Shown here piece after piece: positions 55,848 to 64,000 of a DNA stretch of 64,000 nt. The position numbers and the translations under genes were made by a program. The notes under the pieces were generated by a model. The model worked only from the letters and a program-made list of their open reading frames with translations. It searched no databases and was not told the DNA's origin. Positions within the stretch are counted from its first letter, which is position 1. Every line of letters begins with the position of its first letter. This stretch comes from Chromohalobacter canadensis (GTDB taxonomy: Bacteria; Pseudomonadota; Gammaproteobacteria; Pseudomonadales; Halomonadaceae): positions 434,001-498,000 of the forward strand of contig NZ_CP140151.1 in NCBI RefSeq assembly GCF_034479555.1, written 5' to 3'.

Positions 55848-57182
55848 ATGGTGTCGAATCCGCCGAGTGGCGATGACCAAGTGCCGTTCCTTTCGCGTGC
55901 CGTCAACGTCAGGCGCAGCGAATTACCCGGCCTGCTAAGCGCCGCGGCCTATTTCTTCTGCCTGTTATCCAGCTACTACATCCTGCGACCAGTACGCGAC
56001 GAGATGGGCGTGCGCGGCGGCGTGGAGAACATGCAGTGGCTATTTACCGCCACGTTTTTTGCCATGCTTCTAGCCGTACCGGTGTTCGCCACGCTGGCCA
56101 CGCGCTTCCGTCGTACGCGCCTGATCCCCGCCGTCTATGGCATTTTCATCGCCTGCATCGCACTGTTCTGGCTGTGGTTGCGCGTCGACATACAGATGGT
56201 CTGGGCAGCACGCGGCTTTTTCGTCTGGCTGTCGGTGTTCAACCTGTTCGTCGTATCGGTCTTCTGGAGCTTCCTGACCGATGTGTTTACGGATCGCCAG
56301 GCGACGCGCCTGTTCGGTGCCATCGCCGCCGGCGGGAGCGCCGGTGCGATCGGCGGCCCGGCGATCACCGGCGTGCTGGCCCAGCAACTCGAGCCGGCAA
56401 GCCTGTTGCCCATCGCCGCCGTGATCCTCGCCTGCACCCTGCCGTGCATGTGGGTGCTCGAACGTTGGTCCAGCCGCAGTAACGAGCACAGCACCACGAA
56501 CCAGCCGCTCGGCGGTACGCTGTTTGAGGGAGTACAGGCGGTCCTGCAGTCGCGTTATCTGCTCGGAATCTGCCTGTTCATCTGGCTATACACGACGCTG
56601 GCCACGTTCCTGTACTTCATCCAGGCCGATATCATCAGCAATGCCATCGATGACAGTGGCGATCGGACCTCGGTGTTCGCAGCCATCGACCTGCTCACCA
56701 ACACGCTCACCGTCGGTATCCAGCTGTTTCTCACCGCACGGGTCGTTCAGTACTTTGGCCTCGGCCGTGCGCTGGCATTCGTGCCGCTGCTCGTCGCTGC
56801 GGGCTTTTTGGTGTTGGTCGCGACCCCCGTGCTACTCAGTATCGCTGCGGTCCAGGTACTCCGGCGCGCCGGTAACTATGCACTGGCGAAACCGGGCCGG
56901 GAGATGCTGTTCACGGTCGTGCCCCGGTTCAAGAAGTACAAGTCGAAGAACTTCATCGATACCGTGGTCTATCGCGGGGGTGACGCCATCGCGGGTTGGG
57001 TCTATACCGGATTGACGGGCCTTGGATTGGGTATCAGCGGCATCTCGGTCGTAGCCGTTCCACTGGCGGTGGTTTGGGCGGTTATCGGCTATCGCCTTGG
57101 CGTATCGCGTCAGGCGCAGGCTAACGACACTGCAACGTCCGCCTTGACGGCGGCAGGGGAATCCGATGATCGACGACAATAA
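55848..57182 (+). CDS. Membrane transporter of the MFS / nucleotide-exchanger-like type
   Basis: A 444-residue protein with about 12 membrane helices. Features include SAAAYFFCLLSSYYILRPVR, DEMGVRGG, FWSFLTDVFTDRQATRLFGA and LRRAGNYALAKPGREMLFTV. The LRPVRDE and DVFTDRQATRLFG elements recall bacterial proteins annotated as NTP/NDP exchangers or MFS members. The substrate is not predictable. The ATG 55848 has GGAGG upstream. It overlaps the aldo/keto reductase gene by 17 bases, so the two are co-expressed. Confidence 0.8.
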   Translation: MVSNPPSGDDQVPFLSRAVNVRRSELPGLLSAAAYFFCLLSSYYILRPVRDEMGVRGGVENMQWLFTATFFAMLLAVPVFATLATRFRRTRLIPAVYGIFIACIALFWLWLRVDIQMVWAARGFFVWLSVFNLFVVSVFWSFLTDVFTDRQATRLFGAIAAGGSAGAIGGPAITGVLAQQLEPASLLPIAAVILACTLPCMWVLERWSSRSNEHSTTNQPLGGTLFEGVQAVLQSRYLLGICLFIWLYTTLATFLYFIQADIISNAIDDSGDRTSVFAAIDLLTNTLTVGIQLFLTARVVQYFGLGRALAFVPLLVAAGFLVLVATPVLLSIAAVQVLRRAGNYALAKPGREMLFTVVPRFKKYKSKNFIDTVVYRGGDAIAGWVYTGLTGLGLGISGISVVAVPLAVVWAVIGYRLGVSRQAQANDTATSALTAAGESDDRRQ

Positions 57183-58122
57183 TTTTCCCGGCAGGCGCGG
57201 TCCCATATCGCGCCGCACATTCCTCCAGTTGTCCGCGGGCGCGGGCCTATTGGCCGCGCTTGGACCGACAGCACTGCGCGCCGCACCGGACACGCTGAAC
57301 GTCCGTGAAATCCCGGCTTCCGGACAGCGCATTCCGGTCATTGGTCTTGGCACCGCACGCACCTTCAATGTCGATCCCGATAACGCCGCTGCGATGCGGC
57401 CGCTGGAACAGGTCCTGCAAAATTTCTATGACGGCGGTGGTCGGCTCGTCGACAGCTCACCGATGTACGGTCGGGCTGAAACCGTTGTCGGCCGGCTCGC
57501 GGAGCGGCTCGATATCGCCGACGACCTGTTCATGGCGACCAAGGTGTGGACACACGGCAGGGAGGCCGGAATCGAGGAGTTGGAGGCCTCGCGTGAGCAC
57601 ATGGGTGGCGGTCGCCTCGATCTGGTCCAGGTTCATAACCTTCTTGATCTCCAGACCCAGCTCGATACCCTCAAGGCCTGGCGGGACGAAGGCCGGATCC
57701 GCTACATCGGCGTCACCCATTACACCGCGTCGAGTCACGAACGCCTGACCCGAATCGTCGAACGCGAGCCGATCGATTTCGTCCAGTTCAACTACAACAT
57801 CATGACCCGCCATGCGGAGAAGCGTCTGCTGCCGGCCGCCGCCAATAACGGTGTAGCGACTCTGATCAATGAGCCGTTCGAGAGAGGATCGCTATTCGGT
57901 CGGGTCAAAGGCAAGTCACTGCCCGAATGGACCAAGGAACTCGGCATCGAGAGCTGGGCGCAACTGTTCCTCAAGTTCATCGTCAGTCACCCGGCGGTGA
58001 CCTGCGCCATCCCGGCGACGAGCGATCCGGAGCACGCAACGGACAATATCGGTGCTGCCCATGGCCCACTCCCGGATGCTGGCCAACGCGAGCGCATGGC
58101 GTCACTGGTGCGCTCACTGTGA
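57166..58122 (+). CDS. Aldo/keto reductase with Tat export signal
   Basis: The 318-residue protein begins with a twin-arginine signal (GPISRRTFLQLSAGAGLLAA) and a cleavage-like ALRAAP, so it is probably exported folded. The mature part is an aldo/keto reductase barrel: IPVIGLGTARTF, GGGRLVDSSPMYG with the catalytic aspartate and tyrosine, ATKVWTH with the lysine, and LVQVHN with the histidine of the tetrad. Its cofactor outside the cytoplasm is unclear. The start lies inside the transporter gene. Confidence 0.88.
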   Translation: MIDDNNFPGRRGPISRRTFLQLSAGAGLLAALGPTALRAAPDTLNVREIPASGQRIPVIGLGTARTFNVDPDNAAAMRPLEQVLQNFYDGGGRLVDSSPMYGRAETVVGRLAERLDIADDLFMATKVWTHGREAGIEELEASREHMGGGRLDLVQVHNLLDLQTQLDTLKAWRDEGRIRYIGVTHYTASSHERLTRIVEREPIDFVQFNYNIMTRHAEKRLLPAAANNGVATLINEPFERGSLFGRVKGKSLPEWTKELGIESWAQLFLKFIVSHPAVTCAIPATSDPEHATDNIGAAHGPLPDAGQRERMASLVRSL

Positions 58123-58179
58123 ACCGACGCCATACAGCATGGCATGCTGCCCGTCATCTTGAGAGAGGCCGCGCCCTCC

Positions 58180-58208
58180 TTGCATATTCAGGCGACGCCT
58201 TCGATAGT
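58180..58208 (+). promoter_or_regulatory. Candidate promoter of ggt
   Basis: TTGCAT (58180-58185) and GATAGT (58203-58208) are 17 bases apart, about 60 bases before the ggt ATG. The -35 hexamer lies in a 15-base sequence that also occurs at 55678-55692. Confidence 0.45.
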
Positions 58209-58269
58209 AAAAGCAATCCCTCATAAAAACGCGGCGCCGCATTGCCGCCCCACTCTCGAGAGGCCCGGC

Positions 58270-60000
58270 ATGATTCGACTTACCTTGCGCCATGGACGAC
58301 GTCTGGCACTGGGCGCATTACTCGCCACCCTGCCGCTTGCCGCCAGCGCTCAGCAGGCGATCCTCGAAGGCGAGCGCTTCCACCCTCAGGAAGGCCAACA
58401 CGGCATGGCGGCTACCAGTCATTACCTGGCCTCGAAGATCGCGCGCGACGTCATGCAAGACGGCGGCAATGCGGTCGACGCGGCGGTGACTGCAGGCTTT
58501 GCGCTGGCCGTCACGCAGCCGCGCTCCGGCAATATCGGCGGTGGCGGTTTCATGCTGATTTCCGATGAGAGAAACGACGAGGTCATCGCCATCGATTATC
58601 GCGAAAAGGCGCCAGGCGCGGCCTATGAAACGATGTTCCAGAACGATCAAGGCGAGGCGGTAACCGAGCTGTCCCGTTTTACCCACAACGCCTCCGGCGT
58701 CCCGGGAACCGTCGCCGGCCTGGCCATGGCACTAGAGAAATACGGCACTCTGAGCCTCGCCGATGCCTTGGCACCCGCCATTCGACTCGCCGAAGAAGGC
58801 TTCGAGATACCGCCGCGTTTCGCCAATGGCTTGCGCGACGCACGCGAACGCCTGAGCCAATGGGATGCCTCGCGCGCGGTCTTCTATAAAGAAGATGGCA
58901 GCCTTTATACCGCCGGCGAAACGTTCCGCCAGCCGGATCTCGCGGCGACGCTCAAGCGCATCGCTGCCCATGGCCCGCGCGAGTTCTATGAAGGCAAGAC
59001 CGCCGAGCTCATCGCCGCCGAAATGGAAAAACACGACGGGCTCATGACCGCCGAGGATCTGGCAGCCTACCAACCTACGCTTCGCGATCCCGTGCATGGC
59101 ACCTATCGCGGCTACGACGTCTATGCCATGAGCCCGCCTTCCAGCGGCGGCGCGCATATCGTGCAGATGCTGAACATTCTAGAGGGTTACGAGATCGGCG
59201 AGATGGGATTCAATTCGGCTCGTACGCTGCACGTGATGAGCGAGGCCATGCAGCGCGCCTATGCCGACCGCGCCGAGTATCTAGGCGATACCGATTTCGT
59301 CGATGTCCCGCTCGAGGGCATCACCTCCAAGGCTTACGCCGATGAGCTGCGCGAGCAAATCGACCTGGGTCGCGCCACGCCAAGCGACAGTATCGAAGCA
59401 GGCGACCCTCTGCCTTATGAATCCAATGAAACCACGCATTTCTCGATCGCCGACGATAACGGCCTCGCCGTCTCCAACACCTATACCCTCAACTTCAGCT
59501 ACGGCTCGGGCATCGTCGTCGACGGCGCAGGCTTTTTGCTCAACAATGAAATGGACGACTTCTCCGCCAAGCCGGGCACACCCAATGCCTACGGGTTGAT
59601 CGGTGGCGAGGCCAATAAGATAGAACCCCACAAGCGCATGCTGTCATCGATGACGCCGACCATCGTCAAGAAGGATGGCAAGAACTTCCTGATCACCGGC
59701 AGTCCCGGAGGGTCTCGGATCATCACCACGACGCTGCAGGTGGTCATGAATGTCATCGATCATGACATGAACGTGCAAAGTGCCGTGAGCGTGCCGCGCA
59801 TTCATCACCAGTGGCTGCCCGACGAGATCCGCATCGAGGAAGGCATCAGCCCAGACACCATCGGCCTGCTCGAATCCATGGGGCACACGGTGTCACAACA
59901 AGACGCCATGGGGGCCGCGCAGTCCGTTCTGATCGAGGACGGTCGCTTTTACGGCGGTGCCGACCCGCGTCGCTCGACGTCTTCCGCACTAGGGCTTTGA
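58270..60000 (+). CDS. ggt: Gamma-glutamyltransferase
   Basis: Periplasmic Ntn-hydrolase that cleaves glutathione and transfers gamma-glutamyl groups. The ATG 58270 (GAGAGG upstream) starts a signal peptide ending ASAQQ and gives 576 residues. Motifs: ASKIARDVMQDGGNAVDAAV, QPRSGNIGGGGFMLI, and the self-cleavage site with the catalytic threonine in ESNETTHFSIADDNG, then GSGIVVDGAGFLLNNEMDDF and ITGSPGGSRIITTTLQ. The family length is normal and the residues are intact. Confidence 0.97.
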   Translation: MIRLTLRHGRRLALGALLATLPLAASAQQAILEGERFHPQEGQHGMAATSHYLASKIARDVMQDGGNAVDAAVTAGFALAVTQPRSGNIGGGGFMLISDERNDEVIAIDYREKAPGAAYETMFQNDQGEAVTELSRFTHNASGVPGTVAGLAMALEKYGTLSLADALAPAIRLAEEGFEIPPRFANGLRDARERLSQWDASRAVFYKEDGSLYTAGETFRQPDLAATLKRIAAHGPREFYEGKTAELIAAEMEKHDGLMTAEDLAAYQPTLRDPVHGTYRGYDVYAMSPPSSGGAHIVQMLNILEGYEIGEMGFNSARTLHVMSEAMQRAYADRAEYLGDTDFVDVPLEGITSKAYADELREQIDLGRATPSDSIEAGDPLPYESNETTHFSIADDNGLAVSNTYTLNFSYGSGIVVDGAGFLLNNEMDDFSAKPGTPNAYGLIGGEANKIEPHKRMLSSMTPTIVKKDGKNFLITGSPGGSRIITTTLQVVMNVIDHDMNVQSAVSVPRIHHQWLPDEIRIEEGISPDTIGLLESMGHTVSQQDAMGAAQSVLIEDGRFYGGADPRRSTSSALGL

Positions 60001-60033
60001 GTGCTAGGTAGAGCTAGGTGGAGGCGAGCCGCC

Positions 60034-61188
60034 ATGCCCATCGTCTGGATCGCCCTGGCCGAACTGTTCGGCACTGCATTGTGGTTCACCCCCAATGCGG
60101 TGATTGGTGACCTGGAACGTGAATGGATGCTCGCCGCCCATGACCTGGGATGGCTGACCGGTGCCGTCCAGGTCGGCTTTCTCCTGGGCACATTGACGAT
60201 CGGCCTGAGCGGCATTGCCGACCGCCGCGACGCAAGCCGCCTGTTCGCCACCTGCTGTCTGCTCGGCGCCCTCAGCAATGCCGCGCTGCCCTGGGCCGGC
60301 GGTCTGTGGCCGGCAGTGGCGCTACGTCTGATCACCGGCATGGCGCTGGCCGGCATCTACCCGGTGGGCATGAAGCTCATGGTCGGCTGGGAACCGCAAC
60401 GTGCAGGACTCGGGCTGGCGTGGCTGGTCGGCATGCTGGTCGTCGGTACGGCACTGCCGCATTTGCTGGCCGGCCTCTCGTTCGGCGGCAGTTGGCGCGG
60501 TGCGCTATGGAGCGCCTCACTGCTGGCGCTTGTCGCAGGAGCCATGATCTGGCGTCTCGGCGAGGCACCAAGCGTGAGCAAGACCTCTCGGGAGACACCC
60601 CGCTGGGCGGGACCCAGCGCCTTTCGCATCGCCGGTTTCCGGCGCGCGGCAAGTGCTTACTTCGGTCACATGTGGGAGCTGTATACCCTGTGGGCCTTGA
60701 TACCGCTATTGCTGGCCACGGCGCTCCCCGCCCTGACACAGACACAACTGGCCTTCGGCAGCTTCGCGTTGATCGCCATCGGGGGGCCCGGCTGCTGGCT
60801 GGGCGGCTGGTTGAGCCTGCGCCTGGGCAGTCGTCGCATTGCTCAACTGGGGTTGAGCGGTTCAGCCGTCTGCTGTCTATTGTACCCTTGGCTTGGCGGC
60901 ATGTCGGGGCTCTGGGTCGCCCTGTTTCTGGCGCTCTGGAGCCTACTCGCGGTCATCGATTCCCCGCATTTCTCGGCGCTGTCGGCACGTGCCTGTCCGG
61001 CGTCGCTGGTCGGTAGCGCCTTGACCCTGCAAAACGCCATCGGCTTTGCGATATCGGCGGGCTCCCTGGCGTGGCTGCTGCCCGCCTGGTCATCGCTCGG
61101 CCCGTGGGTCGCCTGGTTGATGCTGCCCGGTCCGCTGCTAGGCCTGTGGGCATTGGCGTTGCCCCGAAAGGACTTCGCGCGCTCCTGA
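60034..61188 (+). CDS. MFS transporter
   Basis: A 384-residue protein with about 12 membrane helices: start MPIVWIALAELFGTALWFTP, MFS loop GLSGIADRRDASRLFATCC, and a second bundle after about residue 200. The AELFGTALWF start resembles cyanate/nitrate-type MFS members, but the substrate is unknown. ATG 60034 has GGAGG upstream; a GTG at 60001 would add 11 poorly conserved residues. It starts 33 bases after ggt, with which it may be co-transcribed. Confidence 0.82.
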   Translation: MPIVWIALAELFGTALWFTPNAVIGDLEREWMLAAHDLGWLTGAVQVGFLLGTLTIGLSGIADRRDASRLFATCCLLGALSNAALPWAGGLWPAVALRLITGMALAGIYPVGMKLMVGWEPQRAGLGLAWLVGMLVVGTALPHLLAGLSFGGSWRGALWSASLLALVAGAMIWRLGEAPSVSKTSRETPRWAGPSAFRIAGFRRAASAYFGHMWELYTLWALIPLLLATALPALTQTQLAFGSFALIAIGGPGCWLGGWLSLRLGSRRIAQLGLSGSAVCCLLYPWLGGMSGLWVALFLALWSLLAVIDSPHFSALSARACPASLVGSALTLQNAIGFAISAGSLAWLLPAWSSLGPWVAWLMLPGPLLGLWALALPRKDFARS

Positions 61189-61249
61189 GGTGCCGCTATA
61201 CTCGCAGCCAAGCTTCAACTATCTTTTCTCTTTCATTTCAGGACACACG

Positions 61250-61867
61250 ATGCGTATGCGCCGACTCATCCCCGTTAGAACACGGCCCGCGTTCGCCCTT
61301 GTCGCGCTACTCATGACGCCACTACTCATGACCGGCTGCGCCCAGAGCCCTCAGATTCTTCAGGTCAAGCCCGATATCGGGACGGCGCTTCCTCAAACGG
61401 GAAACGGGCAGGAAATTGCCCTCAGCGTGGTCGATGGACGTCGCAGCGACGTGCTGGGCACGCGCTCCGGCTCACCGGCGTCGACATCGACGATTCGTGT
61501 CCCCGCGCATGACGTCATCCCCAAGCTACAGACGCAGGCGGAACAGGCATTGCGTCGCATGGGCTTCTCGCCCGTCGAAGACGGTAGCACCAATGCGACG
61601 TTGACGTTGACACTCGCCGATCTCAGTTACGGCCCCGTCGAGGCCGATGCACCGCTACTCGACGCCGCGCAGCTACAGGCAGTGCTGCGTGCCCAGGTCG
61701 CCAACGACGGCGGTACCTATACCGGCACCTATACGGCCAAGCGCAAGCAGAGCTTCGCCATCAAGCCCGACTGGGACTCCAACAACCGCATGGTCAGCGA
61801 CCTGTTGAGCAACGCCTTGAGACGCACCTTCAGCGACCCCGAACTTTCCCGCCAGCTCAAGGACTGA
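61250..61867 (+). CDS. YajG-family lipoprotein
   Basis: 205 residues from ATG 61250 (AGGA seven bases upstream). A basic start, a hydrophobic helix and the lipobox LLMTGC mark a lipoprotein; the residue after the cysteine is Ala, so outer-membrane sorting is expected. The mature part includes IALSVVDGRRSDVLGTRSG and a C-terminal domain with NRMVSDLLSNALRRTFSDPE, as in YajG proteins. Function unknown. Confidence 0.87.
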   Translation: MRMRRLIPVRTRPAFALVALLMTPLLMTGCAQSPQILQVKPDIGTALPQTGNGQEIALSVVDGRRSDVLGTRSGSPASTSTIRVPAHDVIPKLQTQAEQALRRMGFSPVEDGSTNATLTLTLADLSYGPVEADAPLLDAAQLQAVLRAQVANDGGTYTGTYTAKRKQSFAIKPDWDSNNRMVSDLLSNALRRTFSDPELSRQLKD

Positions 61868-61891
61868 CGCACGCCGGCGCCGCGACGGTGA

Positions 61892-62533
61892 TCATGCCAG
61901 TCGCGGCCCACGCCGTATCAGCGACCACACGCTTTCCTGCTTGCCGGTGTCATCCGGTGGCCGCGTTTCCAGGTGCGTCAGCTCGAAATTCGCCGCGAAC
62001 AAACGCTCCACTTCGTCATCGGCCACCGAATACGGGGGGCCGCTCTCGGGCGAGTGCGTATCCATCAAGCTGATCAACAAGCCTCTCGCACCAGGCAACA
62101 TTAATTGCGCCAAGTGAAAGGCATAGCGTTGCCGCGTGGCCTCGGGCAAGGCGATCAGCGACGCGCGATCGTAGAACGCCGCCAACTCCTCGGCCTGCGC
62201 GGTATGGAAATGAAAGAAATCGCCACACCAGAGCTCGATGCTGCCCTGACGACAGCACGAAAACGCATCTTGCGTGTAGCGTGAGATCGGCGCCTCACTT
62301 TCGGCCATGAATTGCTCGATGGCCAGCGACGAGAGTTCCAGGCCAAGCACGGGATGCCCCTGCTCGGCCAGCCAACGCATATCCAGGCTCTTGCCACACA
62401 GGGGCACCAGCACCTTGCCGCCGGGCTGAGCCCCGAGTGACGGCCAGTGGCGTATCAAGGCGTCATGCGGCACGGATCGATGGAACCCGATCCGACCCTC
62501 TTCCCAGCGCTCCAGCCACTCATCCGTCGCCAT
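61892..62533 (-). CDS. tpm: Thiopurine S-methyltransferase
   Basis: Bacterial TPMT, implicated in methylating thiopurines and in selenium or tellurium oxyanion volatilisation. 213 residues with EWLERWEEGRIGFHRSVPHD, the SAM motif VLVPLCGKSLDMRWLAEQGH, LGLELSSLAIEQF, WCGDFFHF and FYDRASLIALPEATRQRY. It is convergent with the lipoprotein gene. The length and order of motifs are standard. Confidence 0.95.
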   Translation of the reverse strand: MATDEWLERWEEGRIGFHRSVPHDALIRHWPSLGAQPGGKVLVPLCGKSLDMRWLAEQGHPVLGLELSSLAIEQFMAESEAPISRYTQDAFSCCRQGSIELWCGDFFHFHTAQAEELAAFYDRASLIALPEATRQRYAFHLAQLMLPGARGLLISLMDTHSPESGPPYSVADDEVERLFAANFELTHLETRPPDDTGKQESVWSLIRRGPRLA

Positions 62534-62578
62534 ACGTCGTTAACGCCTCTCCATCGTTCACACGCCCTCGACACGCCA

Positions 62579-63196
62579 TTAAAACCATCCACTACGGCGC
62601 TTACGCCGACGCGGGAGGTGCGGCACGATCAAGCCCACCAGCAAGCCGGCCCCGGCCACGGCGGCACCGTAGGTGAAATAACGCATCAAAAGATCTTGTT
62701 CCTGCGTATCGAGCCGCGCCTTGAGCTCGCGCGTGGTTTCTTCGGCATCACTGTAAGCCCTATCCAATTCGGCGTTACGCGATTCCAACTCTTCGATACG
62801 CTCGGCTCTATTGTCCAGCTTCGTGGTCATGCCCTCCACGCGCTGCTCCCATTCTTCATTGATACCGTCGAGCTGCGAGGTCAATTCATCCACACGCGCT
62901 TGCAACTCGGGCAAGCGCGAGCTCGCACTCGGCGAGTCCTGCAGGTAACGGCTGGGAATCCAGACGGCATCGCCATCGTCACCACGGACGCGGCTGTAGT
63001 CACCCTGGCGCTCGAGTAGCGTCACGGGATCGCCGCTCTCGAGTGTGCCGACGATACGGTAGCCCTCGGTGGGGCCGCTACGCACATAGGTCGGTAACTT
63101 GTCTGAGACCCAGTACTGCCCATCGTCTTGCGCATGAGCGTTAAAAGCGCAGGCCCCGAGGACCAAGCTCAGCATCAGAGGTTTGATTCTAGACAT
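62579..63196 (-). CDS. SH3-domain membrane protein (TIGR04211 type)
   Basis: 205 residues: signal peptide ending AHAQ, bacterial SH3 domain (YVRSGPTEGYRIVGTLESGD and VWIPSRYLQ), a long coiled coil at about residues 95-170 with regular Leu/Glu/Arg spacing, and a C-terminal membrane helix (YGAAVAGAGLLVGLIVPHL) with a basic tail. This order matches the periplasmic SH3 family next to tRNA nucleotidyltransferase in other species. It probably binds peptidoglycan-associated targets. Confidence 0.9.
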   Translation of the reverse strand: MSRIKPLMLSLVLGACAFNAHAQDDGQYWVSDKLPTYVRSGPTEGYRIVGTLESGDPVTLLERQGDYSRVRGDDGDAVWIPSRYLQDSPSASSRLPELQARVDELTSQLDGINEEWEQRVEGMTTKLDNRAERIEELESRNAELDRAYSDAEETTRELKARLDTQEQDLLMRYFTYGAAVAGAGLLVGLIVPHLPRRRKRRSGWF

Positions 63197-63305
63197 AACG
63201 TGGCTTCTTCATGAATGACGAACGGCTCACGAGTACGTACTGCTTCCACGCGTTGCATCACCCAGCCGAGAGGACATCCTGTCGCGACTCGGCGGGCGGG
63301 CGACC

Positions 63306-63326
63306 ATCCACACATTCTGTGGATAA
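63306..63326. promoter_or_regulatory. Inverted DnaA-box pair
   Basis: ATCCACA (63306-63312) and TGTGGAT (63318-63324) form a perfect 7-5-7 dyad. The right arm extends to TGTGGATAA (63318-63326), the exact complement of the DnaA box TTATCCACA. A role in DnaA titration or in control of the adjacent genes is speculative. Confidence 0.45.
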
Positions 63327-63588
63327 GTCTTGGGAAAACCTGACCTTGACGGCGGCGAGACCACCGCAATGTCTGTCATAGCGACAAATCGTGCAATTTT
63401 TAACCACTACCATCGCGCGATAACCGATTCATCGGACACGAAAATTTCGCAATCCTGAGTCGGTCTTGACTGTCCGCAGCGTACCTTCACGAGGCGCCTC
63501 ACGCGAGAAACGTAGCGTATCACAGCCTCGGCATCATCGCGGACGATTCGACTCAGGCGCAAGGCTGGCCCACGATGCCGTCAATCCG

Positions 63589-63594
63589 TATAAT
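63589..63594 (+). promoter_or_regulatory. -10 element upstream of miaB
   Basis: TATAAT is an exact sigma-70 -10 hexamer about 110 bases before the miaB ATG. No good -35 hexamer is found at the proper distance. Confidence 0.45.
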
Positions 63595-63702
63595 GTGCTT
63601 TCTTATCCTGAACAAGCGGCTGGGCCACGCTTCAAGGCCACGCTTTTACTTACTCCCAATCACGGACATATGTCGGGCGCTCGACGCACCGACCGGATCG
63701 GT

Positions 63703-64000
63703 ATGGCGAAGAAACTCTTCATCAAGACCCACGGCTGCCAGATGAACGAGTATGACTCCGCGCGCATGGCGGATCTACTCGGCGAATCGCATGCACTCGA
63801 GCTGACCGACGACGAGCGGGAGGCCGATGTCATCCTGCTCAACACCTGCTCGATCCGTGAGAAGGCCCAGGAGAAGGTCTTCCACCAGCTCGGGCGCTGG
63901 AAGAAGCTCAAGGCCGCCAACCCCGATCTCGTGATCGGCGTCGGGGGCTGCGTGGCCAGTCAGGAAGGCGGCAATATCCAGAAGCGTGCGCCGCATGTGG
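63703..64000 (+). CDS. miaB: tRNA-2-methylthio-N6-dimethylallyladenosine synthase, N-terminus
   Basis: MiaB is a radical-SAM enzyme that methylthiolates the hypermodified adenosine 37 of tRNAs. The window holds the first 99 codons: [45 protein letters not shown] and [14 protein letters not shown], which carry the three cysteines of the N-terminal auxiliary Fe-S cluster. An in-frame ATG at 63670 would add 11 residues without family similarity. The rest of the gene continues past the edge. Confidence 0.96.
   Translation, partial: MAKKLFIKTHGCQMNEYDSARMADLLGESHALELTDDEREADVILLNTCSIREKAQEKVFHQLGRWKKLKAANPDLVIGVGGCVASQEGGNIQKRAPHV

Larger units (their letters stand above)
63197..63702. other. Intergenic region upstream of miaB
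   Basis: The 506 bases hold an inverted pair of DnaA-box-like sequences (63306-63324), a TATAAT element (63589-63594), and no supported gene. Confidence 0.55.

Overview
The window looks like chromosome from a halophilic or marine gammaproteobacterium of the Halomonadaceae (Chromohalobacter/Halomonas-like). This rests on GC-rich codon use, the order aroQ-accB-accC-prmA-dusB-fis-purH, a folE-folX pair, separate trpE and trpGDC units, and linked serS-cobA. The genus is an inference from gene order and protein character, not from a search.

Layout. 1-6822: housekeeping genes on + (aroQ, accBC, prmA, dusB-fis, purH) beside the start of a membrane protein on -. 6974-11962: genes on - for succinate-semialdehyde dehydrogenase, a small membrane protein, folX, folE, srkA and comF. 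12175-12259: tRNA-Leu(UAG), whose 3' end is repeated at 19335-19359. The roughly 7.1 kb between is a decayed genomic island. It holds three different insertion sequences (IS30, IS481 and IS5 families, each with target duplications), a destroyed tyrosine integrase, a displaced tRNA-Pro 3' half, a DUF3606 gene, an AT-rich DUF5677 gene, and several broken or small genes. Removing the IS30 copy restores a continuous reading frame across its target.

19616-25256: a Rap1a-like protein, a chemoreceptor, a sodium:solute symporter with a small partner, and a DUF1206 protein. 25269-36856: a continuous minus-strand unit urtABCDE-ureDABCEFG-hupE for urea uptake and hydrolysis. It starts behind a sigma-54 type promoter with NtrC-like sites upstream, so it is probably induced by nitrogen limitation. 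37214-45076: cobA, serS, a YdiJ-type FAD/FeS dehydrogenase, DUF2905 and a CPA1 antiporter. 45166-50568: trpC, trpD, trpG, two small + genes, trpE and a candidate Trp leader peptide ending WRW. 50637-61867: gph, NDH-2, a DhaK-DhaL fusion, a GIY-YIG protein, rpe, an MFS plus Tat-exported aldo/keto reductase pair, ggt, a second MFS gene and a YajG lipoprotein. 61892-64000: tpm, an SH3-domain membrane protein and the start of miaB.

No complete new defence or effector system is demonstrable. The most unusual signals are: (1) seven-base tandem repeats placed directly after stop codons (purH, gabD, ureC); (2) the layered tRNA-Leu island; (3) a BirA-like operator next to comF with no biotin gene beside it; (4) regulatory signals for urt-ure and trpE readable from sequence alone.
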